64,000 nt of DNA from an uncultured Methylocystaceae bacterium (GTDB lineage: Bacteria; Pseudomonadota; Alphaproteobacteria; Rhizobiales; Beijerinckiaceae). The stretch lies in assembly GCA_903870245.1 (NCBI GenBank), contig CAIQCB010000052.1:186001-250000 (forward strand), written 5' to 3'. The position numbers were made by a program, and so were the translations under genes. This document shows, one piece after another, positions 20,466 through 31,316 of this stretch (position 1 is the first letter of the stretch; every line of letters starts with the position of its first letter). The notes beneath the pieces were generated by a model, which was given only the letters and a program-made list of their open reading frames with translations, was not told where the DNA came from and did no database searches.

Positions 20466-20597
20466 CGATATCCTGCCTGATCCGTTGTTCTTGACGTTTT
20501 CGCCTTGATCCGGGCGCGTTGGGAATGAACCACGCAAGGCTCGTGCCGAAGATGTTTCTCACATCGACAAAGCCAAAATATGACGCGTTCGGGACTT

Positions 20598-21173
20598 TTA
20601 CGACGTTTGTTCGCCGGTTGGGGGATCGACCCAGCCGACGTTCCCGTCGCTGCGTCGGTAAACAATGTTTACCCGCCCGTTCTGGGCATGGCGGAAAACC
20701 ACCACTGGCGCGCCGGTCATATCGAGGTCCAGAACCGCGTCGGACACCGACAAACGACGCAGACGCGTCGTCGACTCGGCGATGATCGGGGCGCTGAATT
20801 CGACTGGCGCCTCCTGCTCCTGATCCGGCGCCTCGATCACATAGCTGGGCGCGATCTCATGCTCATGATGATGGCCGTCATGATGGCTTTTGAGCCGACC
20901 ATGATAACGACGCAGGCGTTTTTCGATGCGTTCGGCGGCCTGATCGAAGGTGACGTAGGGGTCATGGCCACGTCCATCGGACTGGAGCACGACGCCAGAG
21001 CTGAGATGAAGATTGCAATCAGCGCGATAGCCGGACCCTTCCGGCGCAATGGTGACATGGCCGCTGACGCCGCCATCGAAAAATTTCGCCGCCGCCTGTT
21101 CGAGCCGCTGCGTCACATGTGCGCGCAACGCCTCGCCAATGCTCATGTTTTTGCCCGAAACTCTCAGTGTCAT
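20598..21173 (-). CDS. hpf: Long-form ribosome hibernation promoting factor
   Basis: MTLRVSGKNMSIGEALRAHVTQRLEQ; C-terminal VVFRHAQNGRVNIVYRRSDGNVGWVDPP. Confidence 0.95.
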   Translation of the reverse strand: MTLRVSGKNMSIGEALRAHVTQRLEQAAAKFFDGGVSGHVTIAPEGSGYRADCNLHLSSGVVLQSDGRGHDPYVTFDQAAERIEKRLRRYHGRLKSHHDGHHHEHEIAPSYVIEAPDQEQEAPVEFSAPIIAESTTRLRRLSVSDAVLDLDMTGAPVVVFRHAQNGRVNIVYRRSDGNVGWVDPPTGEQTS

Positions 21174-21259
21174 CAGGTCGCGCCTTTTATTGTCATCCGC
21201 CTAGCAGGCGTCCAACCTATTGCCGCCGCCGCATTCGAGCGACCGGGATTTGCCCTCGA

Positions 21260-22837
21260 TTAGAAGGCTCTAGCCGCCAAGTCAATGTTTGCGGCGACAC
21301 CGCCGACGCCCACCGCAGACATGCGTTTGACGCGTCGTCGATCGACCGAAGAGGGAATGCGCAGACTGTCGCGATATTTGGCGACGGTGCGGCGGGCAAT
21401 ATCGATATTGGCCGCTTTCAGCCTGGCGACGATCGCGTCGTCGGAGAGGATCGCGTCCGGCGTTTCGAGATCGATCATCTGTTTGATGCGGTAGCGCACC
21501 GCCTCGGCGGAATGGGCCTCGCCGCCGGCGGCGGTCGGGATCGAGGCCGAGAAGAAATATTTCAGTTCGAAAACGCCACGCGGGGTCATGATGTATTTGT
21601 TCGATGTCACTCGCGAGACAGTCGATTCGTGCATGCCGATGGCGTCGGCGATAGCGCGCAAATTGAGCGGGCGCAGATGTTCGACGCCGCTTGATAAAAA
21701 TGCGTCCTGACGCCGGACAATTTCAGCGGCGACCTTGAGAATGGTGCGGCTGCGCTGTTCAAGACTTTTAGTTAGCCAGTTGGCGTTCTGCAAACAACCG
21801 GAAATGAAACTCTTGTCGGCGCCGCGCGCCGTGACGGCGATCTTCGTCGCGTAGCTCTGGTTGACGAGAACCCGGGGCAGCGCGTCACTGTTCAGCTCCA
21901 CCAGCCAGGAGCCGTCCGGCGCGGCGCGCACGATCACGTCGGCGACGACCGGCTGCAGCGGCGCGTCGGCGAAGGCGCGGCCCGGCCTTGGTTCGAGCAA
22001 TCTGATTTCCGACATCATATCGACGATGTCGGCCGCCTCGACGCCGCACAGGCGCGACAATTGCGCGATATCGCGACGGGCGACGAGCGGCAGATTCGCT
22101 ATGAAGACCCGCATAGCCGGATCAAGGCGATCGCGTTCGAGCAACTGGATCGCCATACATTCAGCAAGGTCGCGTGCGCCAACGCCGGACGGGTCGAAGC
22201 CCTGAACGAGCGTCAGCGCTTCGGCGGCCAGGTCCGCCGGAGCCCCGAGCCGATCAGCGATAAGTGAGAGGTCTTCGCGCAAATAGCCATTCTCGTCGAG
22301 CGCGTCGATGATCGCGCGAGCCATCAATTTGCTCGGCGGCGTCGCGCCTGCGATGGCCAGTTGGTCGAGCAGATGGTCGCGCAGGGTCGGCCGCGCCGCC
22401 ACATAGGCTTCGAGGTTGGGCGCGTCCTCGCCTCCCCCGCCGGCCCCGCCGACGCCGGTCCAGCTGGTCGCAGAGAGTCCGCCCGCGTCATAGGAGAAGG
22501 CCGGACCCTCGGCAGACGGCGATGTCTGGATGGCGTCCGCCGATCCCGATGACGACGAGGGTTCGGGGGCGGAGGGCGCATCGTTTTCCTGCGCTTCCAG
22601 CAGCGGGTTGCGCTCGATTTCTTCTTGAAGAAAAGCGGCGAGTTCGAGATTTGAAAATTGCAGGAGCTTGATCGCCTGCAAAAGCTGCGGCGTCATCACC
22701 AGGGATTGTCCCTGACGCATCATTAGTCTTGTCGACATCGCCATTGACAAGGGCTCTCGAAACAGCGCGCTGACCATTTGGTCCGCTTTTTGCTCGAGCG
22801 TAGTGTTACCACAGCCCTGCCGGTTCGAGAGGGCCAA
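21260..22837 (-). CDS. rpoN: RNA polymerase sigma-54 factor (start may be an internal Met at MAMSTRLMMRQGQ)
   Basis: LVMTPQLLQAIKLLQ; RpoN box-like ARRTVAKYRDSLRIPSS. Confidence 0.97.
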   Translation of the reverse strand: MALSNRQGCGNTTLEQKADQMVSALFREPLSMAMSTRLMMRQGQSLVMTPQLLQAIKLLQFSNLELAAFLQEEIERNPLLEAQENDAPSAPEPSSSSGSADAIQTSPSAEGPAFSYDAGGLSATSWTGVGGAGGGGEDAPNLEAYVAARPTLRDHLLDQLAIAGATPPSKLMARAIIDALDENGYLREDLSLIADRLGAPADLAAEALTLVQGFDPSGVGARDLAECMAIQLLERDRLDPAMRVFIANLPLVARRDIAQLSRLCGVEAADIVDMMSEIRLLEPRPGRAFADAPLQPVVADVIVRAAPDGSWLVELNSDALPRVLVNQSYATKIAVTARGADKSFISGCLQNANWLTKSLEQRSRTILKVAAEIVRRQDAFLSSGVEHLRPLNLRAIADAIGMHESTVSRVTSNKYIMTPRGVFELKYFFSASIPTAAGGEAHSAEAVRYRIKQMIDLETPDAILSDDAIVARLKAANIDIARRTVAKYRDSLRIPSSVDRRRVKRMSAVGVGGVAANIDLAARAF

Positions 22838-22885
22838 AGATTTGGCGAATATGCCTAAAATATAATCAGGACTAATTTTTGGGCT

Positions 22886-23827
22886 CTACATTTTGAAATC
22901 TTCGCCCAGATAGATGCGTCGGACGTCCGGGTTGGCGACAATCTCTTCCGGCGGCCCCTCGGTCAGGACATGCCCGCTGTAAATAATATAGGCCCGATCA
23001 GTCAGACCGAGCGTTTCGCGAACACTGTGATCTGTGATCAAAACGCCGATGCCGCGCGCCTTGAGGTGGCGAACCAGGTCCTGAATATCCCCCACCGCAA
23101 TCGGATCGATGCCTGCGAACGGCTCGTCGAGCAACATAAACGAGGGATGTCCGGCGAGGGCGCGCGCGATTTCGCAGCGCCGACGCTCGCCGCCAGAGAG
23201 CGCAATCGCCGGAGACTCCCGGAGACGGGTGAGACGAAATTCGTCAAGCAGGGCGTCGAGTTCCTCCTCGCGCCTCTTTTCGTCGGGCTGGGTGATCTCC
23301 AGCACCGCCCGGATATTGTCCTCCACCGACAGGCCGCGGAAAATCGACGCCTCCTGCGGTAAATAGCCGATGCCCAGCCGCGCCCGACGATACATCGGGA
23401 GGGCGGTGACGTCGTAACCGTCCAGAGAGATCAAGCCTTTATCCGGCTTCACCAGCCCGGTGATCATGTAGAAAACGGTGGTCTTCCCGGCCCCGTTTGG
23501 ACCCAGCAGGCCGACCGCCTCGCCGCGCCGGACGTGCAGACTGACGTCCTCGACGACGCGGCGAGCCTTGTAGGACTTCGCAAGATTATGGATGGACAGC
23601 AGGCCCTTGCCGTCTTCTCCGTATTCCTCCTGCAGATAGCCGGCGACAGAGAAGCCCTCGGATGAGGCGGCCGTTGCCGTCTCCTCCGCAAAGATCCGGT
23701 CTTCGGCAAGATCGTCGGCCTTTCGCGACCGGCGCACGCCCCAGGTCGTTTGCGCCGCCTCGATCGCCTGCGTCAGAGGCGCGGCGGCCTCACGAAGTCG
23801 CATCGATAAATCGCCGAAAAACTTCAC
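22886..23827 (-). CDS. lptB: LPS export ABC transporter ATP-binding protein LptB, with N-terminal extension
   Basis: GPNGAGKTTVFYMITGLV, LSGGERRRCEIARAL; adjacent to rpoN. Confidence 0.94.
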   Translation of the reverse strand: MKFFGDLSMRLREAAAPLTQAIEAAQTTWGVRRSRKADDLAEDRIFAEETATAASSEGFSVAGYLQEEYGEDGKGLLSIHNLAKSYKARRVVEDVSLHVRRGEAVGLLGPNGAGKTTVFYMITGLVKPDKGLISLDGYDVTALPMYRRARLGIGYLPQEASIFRGLSVEDNIRAVLEITQPDEKRREEELDALLDEFRLTRLRESPAIALSGGERRRCEIARALAGHPSFMLLDEPFAGIDPIAVGDIQDLVRHLKARGIGVLITDHSVRETLGLTDRAYIIYSGHVLTEGPPEEIVANPDVRRIYLGEDFKM

Positions 23828-23865
23828 ATCAAACCGCCCGGCCTGGATGCAGCGCCCGCCTCAGG

Positions 23866-24471
23866 TTAAGCCCAGGGCCGGGTCTGCGCCACGCTTTTTT
23901 CATAGGCGTCGATTCGTTCGGCTTTCTCCAGGGTCAGTCCGATATCGTCGAGGCCGTTCAGCAGACAATGCTTGCGGAACGGATCGATCTCAAAGGCGAT
24001 CGCGCCGCCCTCGGCGCCGCGAATTTCCTGAGCGGCGAGGTCCACGGTCAGTGTGAGGCCCCCCGCACGTTGCGCCTGCGACATCAACCGGTCGAGCTCG
24101 TCCTGTTCGACCTTGACCGGCAAAATCCCGTTCTTGAAACAGTTGTTGTAGAAAATATCGGCAAAACTCGTGGAAACAACGCAGCGCAGGCCAAAGTCGA
24201 GAAGCGCCCAGGGGGCATGTTCGCGAGAGGACCCGCAGCCGAAGTTGTCGCCAGCAACGAGAATGCGCGCCTCGCGCCAGTCGGATTTGTTCAGCACGAA
24301 ATCCGGGTTTTCGGAGCCGTCTTCACGATAGCGCATCTCCGAAAACAATCCTTTGCCCAGCCCGGTGCGGGCGATGGTTTTGAGATATTGTTTCGGGATA
24401 ATCATATCCGTGTCGATGTTCATGATCGGCAGCGGCGCGGCGATCCCGGTCAATACTGTGAATTTCTGCAT
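23866..24471 (-). CDS. leuD: 3-isopropylmalate dehydratase small subunit
   Basis: [46 protein letters not shown]. Confidence 0.97.
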   Translation of the reverse strand: MQKFTVLTGIAAPLPIMNIDTDMIIPKQYLKTIARTGLGKGLFSEMRYREDGSENPDFVLNKSDWREARILVAGDNFGCGSSREHAPWALLDFGLRCVVSTSFADIFYNNCFKNGILPVKVEQDELDRLMSQAQRAGGLTLTVDLAAQEIRGAEGGAIAFEIDPFRKHCLLNGLDDIGLTLEKAERIDAYEKSVAQTRPWA

Positions 24472-24699
24472 TTTTCGACCCTGACGTGGGCGCGGACGGG
24501 GGGTGGGATGCGCCGGACAGGAGGCCGTTTACCAAATCGATCCGCAAGGCGCAAAGGAGCCGTCAGGGGACCACCGGCGCCGGCGATCTGTTCGGGGCCG
24601 CTGGAATCTGGTTTAGTCGCCTGATATCCGCCCTGTCGGCGAGGCGCCAGGATTACTCGCGCATCGCAGATCCTCACGCTCCAGAGCCCGCCGCCGCGC

Positions 24700-25363
24700 A
24701 TGAACCCGATCGCAATCGAGACCATCGGCTATCTGGCGGCGGCGGCGAACGTCTTCGTATTCGTCTCCAACACGATGATACCGCTGCGTATTGCCGCAAT
24801 CGTCGCCAATGCATTGTTCGCGATTTATTTTTTTATCGATGGTTTTTACGGTCTGTGCGCGCTGAACGCCTTTCTGCTGCCGGTCAACCTGATGCGACTG
24901 AAGCAAATGCGCGATCTGGTCGACCACATGCGTCGGGCTAACAGCGATGGAGCCGACACTTCGTTCGATTACGAATGGCTGCGCCCCTACATGCGAACCA
25001 TTAAATTGCCGGCGGGTTTCACCCTGCATTACCGGGGCGATCTGGCCGATGAGGCCTATGTGTTGTTGCGCGGCGACGTGCGTTTGTTCGAGCCGGGAGT
25101 CGTTTTGAAATCAGTCGCCTTTTTTGGCGAAATGGGCATGTTCACCGATGAAAACCGCCGCACCGCCACCGCCATCGCTGAAACCGCCGTCGAGCTGCTG
25201 GCCATCCGTTACGAGGATCTCCTGCAACTGGCCGCGCAAGACCCGGAGTTCAGTTTCTATCTGATGCGTCTGATGATGCGGCGCATGCAGCATAATCTCG
25301 AAATCGCTGAAAACGCCGGCGCATGGCGGACCCATGTCGAGCCGCCCGCGTCAAGGGAAAGCC

Positions 25364-25374
<11 letters not shown>
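24700..25374 (+). CDS. Membrane protein with N-terminal TM helices and C-terminal cyclic-nucleotide-binding (cupin-like) domain
   Basis: Three hydrophobic segments then [55 protein letters not shown]. Confidence 0.85.
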
Positions 25375-27313
<1,939 letters not shown>

Positions 27314-27437
27314 CGCCCGGGCGTTCTCGCGCAAGCTCGCGGCGGCCTCATGGGCGACCTCATGGGCGGCCTTGACAGGCCTGCCGCAGCGGTTCAATCG
27401 CGGCGGCGACGTCAAACAGCGAGCAGCGGGGTTGATC

Positions 27438-28385
27438 ATGACGCGTGCGTTTATATTTCCGGGACAGGGATCGCAGGCGGTCGGCATGGGCAAGGCGCTC
27501 GCCGAAAATTTCGAGCCCGCCCGCTACGTCTTTCAGGAGGTCGACGAGGCCCTGCTGCAACCGCTCTCGCGGCTGATGTTCGAGGGGCCGGAGGCGGAGT
27601 TGACGCTGACCGCCAACGCCCAGCCGGCGTTGATGGCGGTCTCGCTCGCCGTTGTCCGGGTGCTGGAGGCCGAATGCGGCCTTGATCTCAAACGCGACGC
27701 GGCGTTTGTCGCCGGCCATTCGCTCGGCGAATATTCGGCGCTCGCCGCCGCCGGCGCGCTGTCAATCTGGGATACGGCGCGCTTGCTGCAACGGCGCGGT
27801 CAGGCGATGCAGGCGGCCGTGCCAGTGGGCGAGGGCGCGATGGCGGCGCTGCTCGGCGCCGACCTTGATCAGGCCCGCGCCATCGCTGCCGAAGCGGCGG
27901 CCGAGGCGGGGGGCGTCTGCGAAGTCGCCAATGATAACGGCGGCGGTCAGGTAGTCGTCTCCGGCGCCAGGACGGCGGTCGAAAAGGCGATCGACGTGGC
28001 CAAAGACAAGGGCGTCAAGCGCGCCGTGCTGCTGCCGGTGTCCGCGCCCTTCCATTGCGCGCTGATGGAGCCGGCCGCCCACGCCATGGCCGACGCGCTC
28101 TCCAAAACCGCCGTCAAAATCCCGGTCGTCCCGGTTGTCGCCAATGTCACGGCGGCCCCGGTGACGGACCCAGAAACCATCCGCGAACTGCTGGTCCGGC
28201 AGGTCACCGGCTCGGTGCGCTGGCGCGAATGCGTCGCCTTCATGGCCGGTCAGGGCGTGACGAAATTCGTCGAATGCGGATCGGGTAAGGTTCTTGCCGG
28301 CCTGCTCAAGCGAATCGCAGCTGAGACAAGCGGGATTTCTGTCGGGGTCCCTGCCGACCTCGACGCCTATCGCGCTTTCGTATGA
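27438..28385 (+). CDS. fabD: Malonyl-CoA-ACP transacylase
   Basis: FIFPGQGSQAVGMG, GHSLGEYSAL. Confidence 0.97.
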   Translation: MTRAFIFPGQGSQAVGMGKALAENFEPARYVFQEVDEALLQPLSRLMFEGPEAELTLTANAQPALMAVSLAVVRVLEAECGLDLKRDAAFVAGHSLGEYSALAAAGALSIWDTARLLQRRGQAMQAAVPVGEGAMAALLGADLDQARAIAAEAAAEAGGVCEVANDNGGGQVVVSGARTAVEKAIDVAKDKGVKRAVLLPVSAPFHCALMEPAAHAMADALSKTAVKIPVVPVVANVTAAPVTDPETIRELLVRQVTGSVRWRECVAFMAGQGVTKFVECGSGKVLAGLLKRIAAETSGISVGVPADLDAYRAFV

Positions 28386-28435
28386 ATGAAATAGATCAAT
28401 TGATTCAATATTTATAATCGAAAGGAAACGTCTCA

Positions 28436-29176
28436 ATGTTCGATCTTACGGGCAAGACCGCGCTGGTGACCGGCGCGACCGGCGGCATTGGCAAGGACAT
28501 CGCCAGGAGCCTTCACGCCGCCGGCGCGACCGTCGCGCTTTCGGGCACGCGGCTTGAGGCCTTGGAGGCGCTCGCCGCCGAGATTGGACCGGGCGTCCAC
28601 GTCCTGCCTTGCAATCTCTCGGATCGCGCCGACGCCGACCGGCTGATCCCGGCGGCGGAAGAGGCGCTGAATGGCCTGGATATCCTCGTCAACAACGCCG
28701 GCGTCACCCGCGACATGCTGACGATAGCCCTTAAAGACAAAAATTGGGACGAGGTGATCGAAGTTAACTTGACCACCGCTTTCCGTCTCAGTCGCGCCGC
28801 GCTGCGCGGCATGATCAAAAAGCGCTTCGGCCGCATCATCGGAATCACCTCTATCGTCGGAGTCACCGGCGGAGTCGGCGGTCAGGCGAATTACGCAGCC
28901 TCCAAGGCTGGCATGATCGGCATGTCGAAATCGCTGGCCGCCGAGGTCGCCGCGCGGGGAGTCACCGTGAATTGCGTCGCGCCGGGCTTCATCGAAAGCC
29001 CGATGACCGACAAGCTGACGGACGACTTAAGGAAGGAATTCCTGAAACGTATTCCGGCCGGCCGCTTTGGCGTCGGCGCCGACGTGGCGGGGGCGGTCGT
29101 CTATCTCGCCAGCGCCGAAGCGTCCTATGTCACTGGCCAGACCCTGCACGTCAACGGCGGCATGGCCATGATTTGA
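28436..29176 (+). CDS. fabG: 3-oxoacyl-ACP reductase
   Basis: TGATGGIGKDIARSLH, YAASKAGMIG. Confidence 0.97.
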   Translation: MFDLTGKTALVTGATGGIGKDIARSLHAAGATVALSGTRLEALEALAAEIGPGVHVLPCNLSDRADADRLIPAAEEALNGLDILVNNAGVTRDMLTIALKDKNWDEVIEVNLTTAFRLSRAALRGMIKKRFGRIIGITSIVGVTGGVGGQANYAASKAGMIGMSKSLAAEVAARGVTVNCVAPGFIESPMTDKLTDDLRKEFLKRIPAGRFGVGADVAGAVVYLASAEASYVTGQTLHVNGGMAMI

Positions 29177-29482
29177 TCCCCGCCACGGTCGAGGCAAGGT
29201 CCCCGTGCGGCGCCGGTGCTTCTTGACGCGACCGGCGATCCGGGACATGAGGGTCGCCGGGACCCGCCGGTCTCGCCACGCCCGCCGGATTGTGTTATCC
29301 GGGCGACGCTGTCGAAGACCGGTGTCTTGACCGACAAAGGTCACGTTTCGGGCCTCCGCACGAGTTGTCCGGACCGCCGCGAACGCGGGGACGGCGTGAG
29401 GATTTTGAAGCAGACGACGAACCGCATGGCGCGCCCACGCACGTCGTCAAAAGGCAAGCATTACAGACAGGGACGGATAATC

Positions 29483-29722
29483 ATGAGCGATGTCGCCGAG
29501 CGCGTAAAAAAAATCGTTATCGAGCATCTCGGCGTCGAGCCTGAGAAAGTCGTCACCAACGCCAATTTCATCGACGATCTCGGCGCCGATTCGCTCGACA
29601 CCGTCGAACTGGTTATGGCTTTTGAAGAAGAATTCGGCGTCGAGATTCCAGACGACGCCGCGGAAAAGATCGCCACCTTCGGCGACGCCGTCGATTTCCT
29701 CGTCAAGGCCCAGGCCGCCTGA
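29483..29722 (+). CDS. acpP: Acyl carrier protein
   Basis: [30 protein letters not shown]. Confidence 0.99.
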   Translation: MSDVAERVKKIVIEHLGVEPEKVVTNANFIDDLGADSLDTVELVMAFEEEFGVEIPDDAAEKIATFGDAVDFLVKAQAA

Positions 29723-29826
29723 GGTCCCGGAGAGGGACGCGCGGCCGAAGCGCCGCGCTGTTCCGACCTGCGGGACGCATCTCTTCGCCACATCTCTTCA
29801 CCAAATAATTTTCTTGAGAGTTGACC

Positions 29827-31089
29827 ATGCGCAGGGTCGTCGTGACCGGTCTTGGCGTCGTTTCGCCGCTCGGGTGCGGCGTTGAAACCAACTGGCGGCG
29901 TCTTGCCGCCGGCGAACATGGTTTCCGGCGCATCGACATGTTCGAGGTGAACGATCTCGCCTGTCAGATCGCAGCGGTCGTTCCGCGCGGCGACGGAGCC
30001 AATGGAACCTTCAATCCCGACGACTGGTTCGACCCCAAGGAACAACGCAAGGTCGATGATTTCATCATCTATGGCGTCTGCGCCGCGACACAGGCGCTGA
30101 AAGACGCCAACTGGACCGCCGACACGCCCGAGAAACAGGAAACCACGGGCGTCCTGATCGGCTCCGGCATCGGCGGACTGGGCGGTATTTACGAAACCTC
30201 CGTCACCCTTCTTGAAAAGGGGCCGCGTCGGGTGTCGCCTTTCTTCGTCTCGGGACGAATCATCAATCTTGTCGCCGGCTATGTCTCGATCCTGCACGGG
30301 CTGAAAGGCCCCAATCATGCGGTCGTCACGGCCTGCGCGACCGGCACCCACGCCATTGGCGACGCCGCCCGCATCATCGCCATGGGCGACGCCGATGTGA
30401 TGGTCGCCGGCGGCGCCGAATCTCCGGTCAACCGCATTGGCGTCGCGGGATTCGCCGCCTGCCGGGCGCTGACGACGGGCTTCAATGATCGCCCCGAAGC
30501 CGCCTCGCGCCCCTACGACCGCAACCGCGACGGCTTTGTGCTGGGGGAGGGCGCCGGCTGCGTCGTTCTTGAGGACTATGAACACGCCAGAGCGCGCGGC
30601 GCGAAGATTTACGCCGAGCTGATCGGTTACGGCATGTCGGGCGACGCCTATCATATCACCGCGCCGACTCCAGACGGCGACGGCGCCTATCGTTGCATGA
30701 AGATGGCGCTCAAACGCTCGAACACATCGGTCTCGGACATCGATTACGTCAACGCCCATGGCACCTCGACCCCGCTGGGGGACGAGATCGAATTGCGCGC
30801 CGTTGAGCGGCTGCTCGGCAACGCCGGCGCCAATCTGTCGATGTCGTCGACGAAATCCGCCATTGGCCATTTGCTTGGCGCCGCTGGCGCGGTCGAAGCG
30901 GTCTACACCATTCTGGCGATGACCCATGGCGTCGCGCCGCCGACCCGCAATCTCGACAACCCTTCCGTCGAGACAGCCATTGATCTGGTGCCGCATCATG
31001 CGCGTACCCGCGAGATCAATCTGGCGCTGTCCAACTCCTTCGGCTTTGGCGGGACCAATGCCTCGCTGCTGTTCCGCAAGCCGTCATGA
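29827..31089 (+). CDS. fabF: Beta-ketoacyl-ACP synthase II
   Basis: RRVVVTGLGVVSPLG, TACATGTHAIGDA, NSFGFGGTNASL. Confidence 0.98.
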   Translation: MRRVVVTGLGVVSPLGCGVETNWRRLAAGEHGFRRIDMFEVNDLACQIAAVVPRGDGANGTFNPDDWFDPKEQRKVDDFIIYGVCAATQALKDANWTADTPEKQETTGVLIGSGIGGLGGIYETSVTLLEKGPRRVSPFFVSGRIINLVAGYVSILHGLKGPNHAVVTACATGTHAIGDAARIIAMGDADVMVAGGAESPVNRIGVAGFAACRALTTGFNDRPEAASRPYDRNRDGFVLGEGAGCVVLEDYEHARARGAKIYAELIGYGMSGDAYHITAPTPDGDGAYRCMKMALKRSNTSVSDIDYVNAHGTSTPLGDEIELRAVERLLGNAGANLSMSSTKSAIGHLLGAAGAVEAVYTILAMTHGVAPPTRNLDNPSVETAIDLVPHHARTREINLALSNSFGFGGTNASLLFRKPS

Positions 31090-31316
31090 GGAGCGCCTCT
31101 GAGGCTTTTCGGCAACACTTCTGAAAAAACGCCGCAAACATTGTCGTTTGCGCGTTAGTAAATCGTTAACCTTTCCTCTCGTTCCTGAATTCGCCACAAT
31201 CCAGCCTAGTCTGCGTCAGCCATGGGATGTCTGCGACAACCATGGGGCGCATATTTATCGCGTCGGACATCGGTGAAGTCTCGCGCCCGGGCGCGAAGGG
31301 ATTTGGCGTAACGACG

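Noticed and set aside
29461-30999. 512-aa - strand ORF opposite acpP/fabF
   Set aside because: Shadow ORF antisense to conserved fatty-acid genes
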